Assembly: GCA_038373865.1 (NCBI GenBank)
Contig: JAXGGA010000481.1
Span: 147,501 to 211,500, forward strand
Length of the DNA: 64,000 nucleotides
Direction of reading: 5' to 3'
From: Uloborus plumipes
Lineage: Eukaryota; Arthropoda; Arachnida; Araneae; Uloboridae
A program made the position numbers and the translations under genes. Of this stretch, positions 47,927 through 60,336 are shown piece after piece. Below the pieces are notes generated by a model. The model saw nothing but the letters and a program-made list of their open reading frames with translations. It had not been told where the DNA came from and searched no databases. The first letter of the stretch is position 1, and each line of letters begins with the position of its first letter.

Positions 47927-48439
47927 TACCTGTAAAGTATTGCTAACTCTTTTTGAAATTTTTCTTTATTTTGTTAAAATTACGTTAAATTTATTCGTAT
48001 CATGTTCTTCTTCCTTTAACTATACTCCTTAAATTATCGATAAATATCGATAGTAATTTATTGATCTAACTCGAAAAGCGTATTCTTTACAGGAAAAGAA
48101 AATCGTTTAAATTATTGATTTAGCATATGCGATCTGTCCGATAAGTTTTCCAAGGAGGATATTTATACGATAAAAAAACCAATCAAAGATATAAATATAA
48201 GTAATACAATTGCTTGACACTTGTACTCAATACAGTACACTAAAAGAAACTGTTCGTTGAAAATACATTATAAATTACCCCAAAATGTCTTTACGGAAAC
48301 TAATATAATTTTTTCCGAGATTGAAAAAAAAGTATGTCGTGAAAACTTTTCTATACAATTGAAAATGTTTTTTTCCTTTTTTTCTTTCCTCCTTCAAACG
48401 CGTTTCTAAACACCCAAAATCAGTTCTAAGTATTTTCAG

Positions 48440-48674
48440 GTTTAAGGTCAGAAAATTCTGCCACACCATGTTTTTGACCCTGAAGCGTAGAAAACGTGCC
48501 GAGAACTCGCTGTTAACCCAAAATAATAATGCCACGGCCGCATTGTGTAATAAGAATTTCATATTTCTAAACGACTTGTTCATAAAGTTAAACAATGTAC
48601 TTAAAGAACTGGTTGTAACTGAAAGAACACGGAATCGCCTAATGTTGCGAATTGATGATTTGTTTCTTTATTAA
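48440..48674 (+). CDS. Candidate terminal coding exon, unidentified gene
   Basis: Follows an acceptor (tattttcag). Frame: FKVRKFCHTMFLTLKRRKRA, then CNKNFIFLNDLFIKLNNVLK, then ERTRNRLMLRIDDLFLY, stop at 48672-48674. Lys/Arg- and Leu-rich, perhaps helical. AATAAA at 48750-48755 fits a poly(A) signal 75 bp after the stop. GC is higher than in flanking DNA. The antisense frame is also open over much of the region, which weakens the case. A possible preceding exon (about 48235-48330, ending at GTATGT) only fits if splicing uses a second AG at 48445-48446. Product unrecognised. Confidence 0.33.
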
Positions 48675-48755
48675 CGATAATGTTTAGTGAAAGTTTTTTT
48701 TTTATTATAAAGTTTCTTATTTAAACATTGGTAAAAGCTTTTGGTTCTGAATAAA

Positions 48756-50834
48756 TCATTCTTCATTTATAGTTATTGAAACTAAAAAATGCATTTAGAT
48801 AGTGAAAAGTCATTTATAAATTCATTAAAATTCATAGCAGTAATTTAATCCAAAATATCCTGCAAAATCTATAATTTTGAATTACACTAACCATTCTAAT
48901 TTTTGTGTTTCCTTATAAACTGCACTTAGTAAAAATATTTCCAATACAATCTTCTGCTTTTGAAACATACATTCAAGTGAAATTCGATTGCAAGAAACTA
49001 TATTGGAAAAAGGAAAAAATGCTTTTTATTATAGATAAAATAATTGTTTTTCTGTTATATTTTAACAATGTTCAAACGAATAATTTTCTAGTGAAGGTTT
49101 CGCGCATGCACTAGTAGTTGTTTAAAACTTTTTCAGTATTTTAGACATATTAAATTATATACTTTCTACTTCTTCGACGAATACATAATTTTACTTCAAA
49201 TAATTTAAAAAGAAAACCAACGTGAATTTTCATAATTTTTAAAAATGTATTTTGATTTATTAATTTAACTTTTGTTAAATAATTTCTTAAGAAAATATGA
49301 AGAATACTATGAGCGATAATTAATTTCATATATCATACATTTTATTTTCTAACAAATACATTCAGTCGAAACCATCACAATTTTTGTTCAACGAAACTGC
49401 AAACATTTTCAAGTCACCTGTCATTAACTGTCGCTTGGCAAGCTCATCTGCAGCAATCACTTATGCTACACTTTGCGCATGAAAGAAATAATGTTTAAAA
49501 TATTCAAGCGAATTGTATCTTAGCAACAGTAACAACATGACAGTTTCATTTGTAACAACTATCCAATTTTTGTGCTGCCAACAATAGCTGGGGTTGTCGT
49601 GCTTACAACAATATATTTTCGAAAGCAAGGAAAAATGTTATTTGTTAACATTTTTGAATGGTGATAGATTCGTCTTATAGTTATCAATAAAGGTGTTTTG
49701 AAAGATTATTGTGTCAAGTCTCTTTGGTTGGGTTTTTGAAGAATTTTCGAGAAACGATTTTTCGTGTCGAAATCAGGCGATTGTTATACTAGACGTGTTT
49801 GAAAGCATTTTATTATGACTGTCTTAACAATGTTATATGAAAGGAGTCAGGAAATTATTACACTGGAACCTTTTAAAAACTGCTTAAACTTTTTTTTTTG
49901 AAAAAAAATTCAATAAAAGGAGCAATATTATATAAATACTGCATGCAGTGTTTAAATTTAATAAAACCCTTTTTCATAAAATGAACGAAACAGCACATAT
50001 TGTTTAGATGAAATGTCTAACATTGCGGTTAAGACTTTGCAGCATTTTATAGCATCCTAAACAATATAGAAGAATTAATAACGAGTTTGAACGTTTTATT
50101 TTGAAAAGAAAGGCGAAAATGTGCAGCTTTGCAAAGCGCAAAAGCAATTTGTCAGTGTCTTAAAATTTAAAACGCTTATACAAATTGTAACAGTCTTTAG
50201 AACTTTCTTTTGATACCTCATACATGATTCAACATTATTAACGTTGCACATTTCAAATGTGTAATTGACATTTAATCTAATGCCGCCATTTTCAAACAGA
50301 GAAAAATGAGATTCGTTTTTCAATTCTAAGAAATTCTTGTTTCTACTAGGACCTAAGCAAAATGTAAAGTAAATAGCATAATCACTAAAATAAAGTAGTT
50401 CAAATTATGATTTTTCTCTGAATTATTCATGAAAAGCTTAATTAAAATCCGTTGTACCATAAAAACATTTTCTAGCTTTTTTTCCTTTTTTGAAAATAAT
50501 TTCATTTAAATAGAAAACTTTTCAGTGATGAGATTCGTAGAAATGAAACTTTATCCTCGTAAAACTAATTCGGTGGCTTCAGCGGTGATTTTATGTTCTT
50601 TCATTTTGAAAATTCCAAGTACTTAAAAGAACTCATACGCACTTTTGAGTAGTATCTTTATTTACTTGTAAAAATTTAAATTTGCATTAAAGTGTAAAGT
50701 AATAAGCTCTTTTTGATATATGCCCAAGTCTGTTGATTTTAGTTTAGCATATAGTGTGCAAAGTGATGTCGCACTATGCCATCCCTGTGTCTAGTTTGAA
50801 TTACTTTGGTTCATACAGGTAGGACTTTTTTCAG
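48756..50834. other. Unannotated AT-rich stretch
   Basis: A 38-codon open segment after CTAAC..ATTCAG at about 49364-49481 is the only exon-like hint and is expected by chance. No repeats recognised. Confidence 0.4.
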
Positions 50835-51087
50835 ATTGTTTCGGCCGACTTATAATCATATGAGCATTAATAGCATTAATGAATATATTATCACTTGTAT
50901 GAATCTACAACTCATGAAGCGGCAATTGCAAACAATTTTGCAAACGTATTTTTGTAATATTTTTATTCTCTTTGCACCAGGCACAAAATTTAGTAACAAA
51001 TCTTCACTTGTATCTTGCTTGAAATTTTTACTTTTTTGTTGCAATTTAGTTGGTTCTATGTTCTGCTTAAATTGTTGTTGTAGTTAA
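50835..51087 (+). CDS. Candidate coding segment, unidentified
   Basis: An acceptor-like acttttttcag precedes a frame that reads LFRPTYNHMSINSINEYIIT.., LMKRQLQTILQTYFCNIFIL.. and ends SMFCLNCCCS at TAA 51085-51087. A hydrophobic stretch (KFLLFCCNLVGSMFCL) near the end could be membrane-inserted. Codon use is close to background, and an 84-codon opening occurs by chance in this window, so confidence is low. Confidence 0.2.
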
Positions 51088-51473
51088 TATTAAAATTGGC
51101 TTAGTTGGTGTCAAACTTTTCAACTTGATTTTTCTCTACTTGAAGGCAAGAAAAAAATATATGCACTTGTTCTCAAATAACTTCATTGGTGAAAATAATT
51201 TTAATCAAATATTTTTATTTCTTACTCACGAAACGTGCACTGAATTTTAAACATTCCTAGCAACAATAAATCAATAAATTTTCAATTGCTGGAATGGCGC
51301 AGATGCCTTTCATGACCGATAACATTGATGCGATTTGACTCTTTACTCTTTAGAAATAAAACAGTTTATTGAATTTCTTCAGTTAGCACGTAGCTTTTAC
51401 ATTTGACTTTTTATCAAAACGTCTTTACTTAGAACATTGTTTTTACCTTTTTTTTTGGGGGGGGGGATAGTAT

Positions 51474-51722
51474 TGAAGGGGCAAGTGGATAAAGGTGATG
51501 TGGTGACAATTTTTAAAACTTACATTTTACCATGGATGAAGGTTGATAAGTCCATCAGTATTATGTCCCCTTAGTCACAGAAATGGTTGGTAATTAAGAA
51601 TATGACCTCGTTTTATCCGTTGAGAAAAATCCATTAAAAATAACACAACATTTTTTTTGAAAGCGTTTTCTAGAAAATTAAAAAAATGATACATATCACA
51701 TTTCTCCTCTTCCCCTCCAATT
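51474..51722. mobile_element. MITE with GGGGCAAGTGGATAAAGGTG ends, copy 2
   Basis: Left end TTGAAGGGGCAAGTGGATAA.., right end inverted but worn (..CTCTTCCCCTCCAA). Matches 30678-30945 in the terminal word and in AGTTTTCTAGAAA-type interior words. Preceded by a G10 run. Confidence 0.65.
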
Positions 51723-51937
51723 GTTATTCGAATGGGGAGCAAATGGTGGAACTATATATGAATAATGAATACTTATTTTCTCTTTAAAAAAAGATAACTG
51801 ATTCTTTTAAAAAATGCTACACGCCTAAAAGAAAAAAAATTTCCATAATTATATTTCACAATAAGGAAAAATGTATGATCTTGATAAAATAAAATCATGT
51901 GAAAAATGTAAGAATGAAGGCTTTCACGACCGGAGTA

Positions 51938-52323
51938 AATACTAGTTACGGATTCCGGGCTGTTGTGCCGTGGTCTGAATGGCTTTAATCCATACGTTTC
52001 GATCGCAACTGCGGCGGTCATCTTCAGTGGGTGTCGTTGATTAATTTGGCGACTGATGCGAAATTTCGAACTGCTGCAAGATTTTAAATTGAAAACGTAG
52101 CGCCCTCTACCTTCCTGGCATCCAGTCATCTGTCAATCCCGAGCCGGAAGGTAGAGGGCGCTGCGTTTTCAATTTAAAATCTTGCAGCAGTTCGAAATTT
52201 CGCATCAGTCGCCAAATTAATCAACGACACCCACTGAAGATGACCGCCTCAATTGCGATCGAAACGTATGGATTAAAGCCATTCAGACCACGGCACAACA
52301 GCACGGAATCCGTAACTAGTATT
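51938..52323. repeat. Near-perfect palindrome, 178-bp arms, with a hammerhead-like motif
   Basis: Arms 51938-52115 and 52146-52323 are inverted copies with a handful of mismatches around a 30-bp spacer. Each arm carries ACTGAAGATGACCGCC..GCGATCGAAACGTATGG, which is reminiscent of a hammerhead-ribozyme core (CTGA..GA-stem-GAAAC) with extra bases. Such motifs occur in Penelope-like elements and retrozymes. No reverse transcriptase was seen nearby. Confidence 0.8.
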
Positions 52324-53876
52324 ATGTGAAAAAGTTTGAAATTTCTTACAGAGATTAAAATAAACAAAAACACTACAAAATAGGGAGAAGGAAATGAGGA
52401 ACGTTGATTATTATAACCTATTGTAGTCTATAAATTGAAATTCATAGTTTTGAGTTGCTGGTAAAATTTATTTTTTTGTTTAAATAAATAATCAGTTATC
52501 ACTTTTCGGGTAATTCAGATATGCAGATTTAACTGGGTTAGTTGGATACGTTGTTTTATGTTTAGTAATTGTGAGTGTTTTCTAAGCATCTATTTTGTTT
52601 CTGTATACATTAAAGCGTTGTATCTGTTAGAACCACCTACAAATCGATATCTTTGCTCTCAGCTCAAATTTCATAACTCACTAACACATAACCCAAATTC
52701 AAACAGGGGAGAAATTCACTACGTGGGAAATAAACTATTTGCAAGAAAATGCTAGTAAGTGAGTACATTGCAACCATTGTATTTACCATTTTGTGTCACT
52801 TGTGTATTCAGGATTGTTATATTTAGCGGTTAACAGATTTTCAAAAGAATAATAGTTGCCATATTAAAATCATTTGTAGTTACCATCTTCTACTTTCAGC
52901 AAATATGACATATAAATGTACCGTCAAAAAATACTATGAGATCATTAAATATAGTGTGCAAATAGTACAATTGATTTTTTATATGCAAAATATTAATGAA
53001 TAAGAACAACAAATTGTAAAAGAATAACAGCCAATGCAAACAAACATTGTGGCTGAACTGAAATCCACAATGCGAAGTAATGAAAATATCTAATATACTT
53101 GCAAAGAAAAGGCTGAGTAGTTTTTCTATATCAGTCATAGTAACATTTACATTTTCTATAATGAGTATGAGGAACAATAAAGAAAATGCAATGTCACTTA
53201 TAGTCAGATACAAAGTTTTATGTTGATTAACCCGTTTTTTTTAAAGCTCAAAAGTTGTTAACTCAATGGAACCAGCTACACTTTAATTTTTAACCTTTTA
53301 ACACTAATGACACTGCAATTAAATGTGCAGCAACAAGGTTAAAATGAGTAAGAACGGCACTTCGAACTATTACTCAAAAAGCGTACACCTATTTCTAACA
53401 TTTGGCAACATTTTATCCCTTGTCGTATGATTATTACAATTAAAACCTCCAAGGGACATATTAAATGAATTCCAAACAACAATCAAGTTTCTCCTTTGAC
53501 TATAATCGCTCATTTTCTTTGCATTTTCTTTCTTGTTCCTCATCCTCATTATAGAAAGGCAGGATTTCCTGCATCATTTATCAAACTTATTCTCCCCCTC
53601 TTCTAGCGCGTTTCTTTAGCATTCAGTACCTATGGCGTTTGCGGGGAGCTTAACGGAGGAGAATAAGCATATAAGTTATAAAAGTAATTTCAGCGAAAGT
53701 CTATCGGGATATGCATTATTACGGTTATTTATCTTTATTATACGTATGGCCTTTCAAACGTCTTAAATAAACCGTCGAATGTTAAGGATAATTGGATGTA
53801 TCGGTAAACTTATGTAAGAATGGATTAAATCTTAAATTTGGAGAAAATTTAAAGACAAACTCTTTAGCATGTATAC
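52324..53876. other. Unannotated AT-rich stretch
   Basis: No gene or element supported. A TTAACCTT..AAGGTTAA pair near 53295-53340 is too short to call. Confidence 0.4.
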
Positions 53877-53880
53877 TTAA

Positions 53881-54114
53881 CCCTACACTGAATGATTTTT
53901 TATTTTTCTTTGAAAAAAATATGTCTTTCAATGTAATAAGGAAACATGGAAAAATATTTTCAAAACTGTAACTTTGAGGATAAAATGGTAACAATTGCTT
54001 TAAGAATACCTAATAATTGCTTTTTTTGCACTGAGTTGCCTTATGACTACATTCGGCTGGTCATAAGGAGGAGAAATTGTCCCTTGAATCCTGGAAACAC
54101 GATGCAGTGTAGGG
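53881..54114. mobile_element. piggyBac-type MITE (234 bp) with TTAA duplication
   Basis: Ends CCCTACACTGAAT.. and ..ATGCAGTGTAGGG, with TTAA at 53877-53880 and 54115-54118. CCC..GGG ends adjoining TTAA identify the piggyBac superfamily. Non-coding. Confidence 0.85.
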
Positions 54115-54749
54115 TTAAATTAAAACCCAAGCTCAATTCCAAGTGGGAAAATTATTATTATGATTGTTCATTAGTAGCGTTATTGATATTCATTAGTAGC
54201 GTTACTAAAAGGGAAGGGGTGGGCGGTTCAGCACGGATTACACCCATGTAGTTGGAGGGAGACTCAACTGGGATTTAAAAGCTTAGAAAAATATTTTTAA
54301 ATACTTTAAAAATATAGATTTCTTTCCAGTTTATATCTTAAACTATATTTAGTTGTTCAACAAAAATAAAGCACAATATTACTCAGGGAAGGCGGTTTCA
54401 TGAATATCTAGGGCAAATTTTGCAAAGAATTCTTCCGTAATTTAAAACTTTTTTTATTCAAAAAATCAGTTTCGTTTAATTTGAACTTTTACTACACCAC
54501 AAAAATAAAACATTTCATTCTGAAAACTGTAAGAACTTAATTTGTATGCAAAGCACAAGTTTACTTTGAGGGGGCGGGATTGGTTGACACCACAAACCAC
54601 CACCCCAGAAGCCAATTAAAGTCAGATAGGCTGCTTTGAAAAGTATGACATGGCAATAACAGATTTTTTTTTAATCTTAAGGGGGAAAATAATTTAAATT
54701 CTGACACCTCAAATTCAAATTATGTTTTTCATAATGATAAATTGCGATA

Positions 54750-55080
54750 AGCGTGCGGCGTCCGCTCGAGAACACATAACCCAACTTTCCCCGAGGCGTC
54801 AAGTCATTTTGGTTTAGTAGATAGATCACTCAGAAGGGTGGCACACATTTGTACACCATATTGGTTTTCCGACAACCCTAAAGATGGCGTCAGTACCGTG
54901 CCATTCGTCAGTACCGTGCCAAAGAAATTCTTCATAAATATACTATTGGGTATTTTTCGCCATGAATTTTTTTTTAGAAAGGTAAGATCATAGGAAGTTG
55001 GAAAAAAATTACTTTTGTCAATCTGGCAACGCTACTGGCTTCTAAGGAGGGCTGCACGTGGAATGCTAGAAAACATCGCA
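54750..55080. other. GC-richer patch, possible promoter or first exon (weak)
   Basis: Contains AAAGATGGCGTCAG at about 54891, which opens a short frame (MASVPCHSSVPCQRNSS, then stop), two direct copies of TCAGTACCGTGCCA, and a donor-like AAAGGTAAGA near 54980. These are suggestive of a 5' end but do not connect to a recognised gene. Confidence 0.2.
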
Positions 55081-55253
55081 TTTTCAGACTGCAAAACTTC
55101 ATATGCATGAACAAACCTTCTTATATTTAAAAACTAAGAGTGGTATGTTTCAATTATACATGTATCTGAACAACATAATACCACATTAGAATTTACATTT
55201 TTTATAAATTGTGTCATAAAAATAAAGAATTCTGAAAAATGTCAGAGGAAAAA

Positions 55254-56150
55254 AAAATGCGGGGTGAATCGGAACACTTAGTTCTGTTGTTCCAATACGA
55301 ACTTATTTGAAGGAAACTGTTTGAAAAATCAAGATTCTAACCCCAATTCTTCTGATCAAGACAAGGACAAGGATTTATTACTGTTTATTACTTCTCGTGA
55401 GCAACTAGATCTTAGAATGACAAAAAGTTGCAGATTTCAAAAGATTTTTTCTCCAGGAGACATTTTTTTACTTAAAATACGAGGGGAAAAGTTGCATAGA
55501 CTTTATGTAGTATAAGTCCAGCACACTTACTCTGATGAATAAGCGAAAAAATCTTTCAGGACAATCCCCGAAACCCAGAGATTTTAAGAAACTAAAGAAA
55601 AGGCAGAGTTTATCCCAGGAGATGTTATGAAAAAATTTAAGCCAAGTCACAATTGCTAGTTTTAAGGACAAGTACATATTTATGGACACCATGAGTGACT
55701 TCCATTCATGTTAAATCTTTGTATTTCAATTCGAAAGCATTTCTTAAAATTACTTTTCATTTTTCATAAGTTCAAAATTATTTTGAATTTCGACAAATTA
55801 TAAACGTTTACTGGTATTGAAATTATGCATTTATTTGACAGTAATTATCTATTCTTATTCTCCCCCATCAATATTACTCATGTTTGTGAGACCTATTACA
55901 GGTTAAAGTGAAAAAAATAAAAAATTTAACATGTGTTCCGATTGACCCCTGTCAGCGGGGTGATTCGGAACACCCATTATTTCCTATATATTTTAATAAT
56001 AATTGTTCAAAATGTTTTGTCTTTGCTTGGAATATCAAAAGTAAAGCAAGACCGAAGTTTTTACCCCAAAAACCAAATTCATAAAAAATCTTTTAACTGC
56101 TTTTTTTACAATCAATGCTGAAAAGTGTTCCGATTCACCCCATTTTACGG
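55254..56150. mobile_element. pogo/Tigger-type deletion derivative (0.9 kb)
   Basis: GGGGTGAATCGGAACACTT (55261-55279) is inverted at 56123-56141. The right end ..CATTTTACGG meets TA. A back-to-back copy of the same word forms a central palindrome at 55932-55973. A decayed pogo-type transposase C-terminus lies near the left end. The left outer border is worn. Confidence 0.7.
55321..55660 (+). pseudogene. Remnant of a pogo/Tigger-type transposase C-terminus
   Basis: The frame reads RFQKIFSPGDIFLLKIRGEK LHRLYVV, then a stop, and further on ETKEKAEFIPGDVMKKFKPS. From family knowledge this follows the VGDFVLVKIRGKK..RYV.. then ..F...DV...LP.P layout also seen in the 10310-10603 remnant. Several stops are present, so it is not functional. 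The upstream part (NPNSSDQDKDKD) is polar linker-like. Confidence 0.5.
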
Positions 56151-56152
56151 TA

Positions 56153-58068
56153 TTCATAGTCATGGTTACTTACTGTATAAAAAAAATTGGCTTGTTATTC
56201 CACCCCCTTTATGAGATATGCCCCCTCAAAGTTGTAAAATTTTTAAAAAATCCAACTTTCAACGCTAGAAAAATGCATGTGGGGGGCAAGATAAAAAAAT
56301 TTTTAGATGTGGTATTTTAAGTACTTTTTACCAGCTTTCTAATAAAACAAAAGTTGCTTTGTTATTCAAAGGCGTTTGGCAGATATAAGGGACTGAACTT
56401 TCAAAAAATTGCACAAAAACAACACGATTATTTTCATTTTTTTAAATCTTTTTTTTTATTTAAATGTAATTATATACCTTATTCTTTGCCTTAAATGCTA
56501 AAAAAAGACTAAGAAGAGCAATGAAGAAACATATTTAAAGTTTAATAAGATAATTTAATATTTTTAACACCTGGGAATATAGAATACCACTAAACTTGTC
56601 TGATTTTTAAACATCTGATTGCTACCTACAACAGGACGGAGTATTTCTCAACTTGTCCAGGTTTGTTCATACCATGTGGTCATCCTTGTTCTGACTTGCT
56701 CTCACATGTCTATCTTAGTTTTCTTTCAAATTCCGAAAGAAGTAGGTTGTTGAGCTAGTGTTTCTGCTGTAAAATCTTGTGAAGCTGATGTGATTTCTTT
56801 TCATTTCAAGTTCCTTCATATTCACAGAATGTTTTGTTAAAGGTAAAAGAAGAAATTCTTTAGAATCCTTAAATATAAATTTAAATTTGTCTTTCTACAT
56901 GTAAACTGTGAATAAGTTATAGATAACCCTAAATGCTCCATAGGAGTTTTTGAGAATGATGATTGTAATATTTTAAGTTACAGTAGGCAGTCTACTGTAA
57001 ATAGTATTTCTGAGTACAGCGATGATGATAGAACTTTACTGCACCTGAGTACTGGGTGTAAAACTATTGAAACTGTTTGTACCTACCATGCAAAAAAATT
57101 TCTTGCCAAGTGTTGCCACCTTTATGGAACTTCTTACTGGTAGGTACAAAGAGTTTCAATAGTTTTACACCTAGTTCTCAGGTGCAGTAAAGTTTTATCA
57201 TCATCACTGTACTCAGAAATACTATTTACAGTAGACTACTGTAACTTAAAATATTACAATCATCATTCTCAAAAACTCCTATGGAGCATTTAGGGTTATC
57301 CATAACTTATTCACATTTAACATGCAGAAAGACAAATTTAAATTTATATTTAAGGATTCTAAAGAATTTCTTCTTTTACTTTTAACAAAACATTTTGTGA
57401 ATATGAATGAACTTGAAATGAAAAGAAATCACATCAGCTTCACAAGATTTTACAGCAGAAACACTAGCTCAACAACCTACTTCTTTCAGAATTTGAAAGA
57501 CAACTAAGATACACATGTGAGAGCAAGCCAGAACAAGGATGACCGCATGGTATGAACAAACCTGGACAAGTTGAGAAATGCTCAGTCCTGTTGTATATAG
57601 CAATCATATGTTTAAAAATCAGACAAGTTTAGTGGTATTCTATATTCCCAGGCGTTAAAAATATTAAATTATCTTATTAAACTTTAAATATGTTTCTTCA
57701 TTGCTCTTCTTAGTCTTTTTTTAGCATTTAAGGCGAAGAATAAGGTATTTAATTACATTTAAATAAAAAAAAGATTTAAAAAAATGAAAATAATCGTGTT
57801 GTTTTTGTGCAATTTTTTGAAAGTTCAGTCCCTTATATCTGCCAAACGCCTTTGAATAACAAAGCAACTTTTGTTTTATTAGAAAGCTGGTAAGAAGTAC
57901 TTAAAACACCACATATAAAAATTTTTTTATCTTGCCCCCCACATGCATTTTTTTAGCGTTAAAAATTGGATTTTTTAAAAAATTTACAACTTTGGGGGGG
58001 CATATCTCATAAAGGGGGTGGAATAACAAGCCAATTTTTTTTATACAGTAAGTAACCATGACTATGAA
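56153..58068. mobile_element. Giant near-perfect foldback (1.9 kb, about 930-bp arms)
   Basis: Begins TTCATAGTCATGGTTACTTA and ends with its complement, with TA on both sides. The arms, 56153-57088 and about 57138-58068, mirror each other almost base for base around a loop of about 49 bp. The left TA is also the right-hand TA of the pogo-type element ending at 56150, so the two share a junction. No coding capacity; frames inside (for example near 57322) are present in both arms and not protein-like. Confidence 0.92.
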
Positions 58069-58069
58069 T

Positions 58070-58926
58070 ATATGATGAAAAAATCGGCTTGTTACTTTGA
58101 ATCCTTCATGGGTTTTTTAATGTTCGAAAGTAGTAAAAAATGTCATTTTCGGCGTGAACTTTGACCTTGAAAAAATAAGTATTTTTTTTAAATCTGAAAT
58201 TTATTAATAGCATATATAAAAAGATCTTTTTCTTAGCTTTCCAATGAGCTATAGTTGAGCTCAAAATCTTTGATAGAAAAAAAGTTAAAGTTCATAAGAC
58301 AAAGCATCAAAACGCCCGATTTTCGCTGTTGCCAACAACAAAAAGGGCCTATATATCAAAGGGTAAATTTTTTAAAGATAAAATGAACACTATTTTGAGC
58401 TCTGGGAAGTAAAAGGAATACACATGCAAATTTTCATCAAAATCAAAAATGGTGATGCAACAACTTTTTTGAAAATTTGTTGATTTAAAATGGAATGACC
58501 CTAACGTAACTACAATTAAACAAAAAAAAAAAAAAAAAGAAAGAGAACTCAATTTTTATTTCAAGTGCCATTGTATTAGTAATGATACTTAATTTTTTGT
58601 TTTTGTTTTTTTTAGTATTTAATTTATATAAATGAGCAGAGCTGCCAACTGCTACAAAAAATCGTAGTTTCTACGAACTATAGCCTAAATCTAAGACGCT
58701 ACGAAAATGTGCCCAAAACATGCGATTTTCTTATTTCTTTATAATTCCAAGATACATTTCAACCATTAAAGATTAAATCTATATTATAATTATTTAGAAA
58801 CTATTGCTTTTGTGCTCAATAAGGTTGCACATTTTTGTTCAAACCTACACAAAATGAATTCTTAATAATAAATGATGAAAAGTTCGATCAAACAAAAATG
58901 TATTCATTTTTTGTAAGAGGGACACT
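58070..58926. other. Unannotated stretch after the foldback
   Basis: The first 60 bp (ATCGGCTTGTTACTTTG..) loosely resemble the foldback's terminal region and may be an unpaired relative. The rest is AT-rich with an A16 run at 58523-58538. Confidence 0.4.
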
Positions 58927-58930
58927 TTAA

Positions 58931-59380
58931 CCCTCTGACTGCTTAATTTTCTTAACGAAGTCTTTAAAAATATGCATATTTTTTTATGTATGAAAACCAA
59001 TATGAAACTCATGTACTAAATTTACACATATTACGTTAGAAACTATCCTTAATATGATAAATCTTGCATCAAGGTACAAGAAAAGTTCTACCTTCATGTT
59101 CTTTACACCGAATTCGAACAATACTGTTTTTTTCCCAATTTTTTAGCAATAAAAACCACCCTTTCGATGAAATCCTTTCTTTACTAAATTAGGAGGTATC
59201 TGTCTTATAAAATGGCCGAGCGGTCTGTGCAAATGCTTCAGAAAATTCATTGCTGACATTTAAACGATGGAATTGCGGAATAAGGTTTTAAATTACGTTG
59301 TGCACGTGAACATCGCGGGAGGAGCAAATTTTGTTACTACTTCGGTGCCCGTGGAAATCGCGGGATAATCAACCAGAGGG
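58931..59380. mobile_element. piggyBac-type MITE (450 bp) with TTAA duplication
   Basis: Ends CCCTCTGACTG.. and ..CAACCAGAGGG, flanked by TTAA at 58927-58930 and 59381-59384. Near the right end GTG(A)ACATCGCGGGA and GTGGAAATCGCGGGAT form a direct repeat. Non-coding. Confidence 0.8.
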
Positions 59381-59916
59381 TTAAGATTCACTTTTTTAGT
59401 TTTTACAGGAGCAATCAAAGAAAAGATTTTTTCTTCTAGTCGATATACTTGTCTTAAGATTTAAATGCTATTTCATACGTTCAAAGCAATTCTATGAACA
59501 TTTTCCCATTCCGATGTAAATCAAAACATGATTTGGAACGAATTCAATAGATTTTCGAGGTGACAAAAAACTGTTCACACGTCTTTTTTTTTTTTTTTTG
59601 CTGTTGTTGACGTTCGAGAACAAAAAAATTCGAAAGGCAATAAATCAACTGAATACGGGCTGTAAGACATAATTTCAAAGTTCTTCTCTGTCAAGTAATC
59701 AATCCCTTGACGTCCTGTGTGTGAGTTTGACGTACTGCGTCGTAATAAAGAAAGGATGCTACGTTTCTAGCTTTCTCCTCTTTTTCATTGATGACTTCTG
59801 TCAAACAAAGAAACGCATACTAAGCAATGACTTTCCTTTGTGAGCATATCACTCATCTTAAATTTATTTCATCGAGGAATAAACATTTGACTGATGCTTA
59901 GCTTCCGGTATTTACA

Positions 59917-60336
59917 CACTGTAAACATGAATGTTGTTTTCACAGTATAATACAGCTAATTATATAGTAATAAACTGTAAAAATTGCTAATTTTACAATA
60001 ATAAACTGTAAAGTTACTAGTTTTACTAAGTAACTAGTTATACTAGTAATCTAAAATTGCTAGTTCACAGTAATAAGCTGTAAAATTGTAATTTAGCAGT
60101 TTATTACCGTGCTTTTTACAGTTTGAAACTGGAACCTCCGCTGCCAGTATTACACTTTTGTTTTTACAGTATAATACAGCTAATTTTTACGGAAATAAAC
60201 TAAAGCTTCTAACTTTACAGTAAGAAACTAAAATTGCTAGTTTTACAGTTTATTACTGTGCATTTTACAGTTATATGAATTGGAACTTCGGCTGCCAGTA
60301 TTATACTGTAAAAACAACAGTTCATTTTTTGCAGTG
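59917..60336. mobile_element. ACTGTAAA-rich MITE, copy D (420 bp)
   Basis: Ends CACTGTAAACATGAATG and CATTTTTTGCAGTG. The border dinucleotides are CA rather than TA, so the target site has changed or differs. The interior is as in the other three copies, with two GCTGCCAGTATTA blocks. Confidence 0.8.

Noticed and set aside
53295..53345. A fourth piggyBac-type MITE (TTAACCTT..AAGGTTAA)
   Set aside because: Only about 8 bp of inverted match and about 44 bp in total; ends are not CCC/GGG. Too weak.
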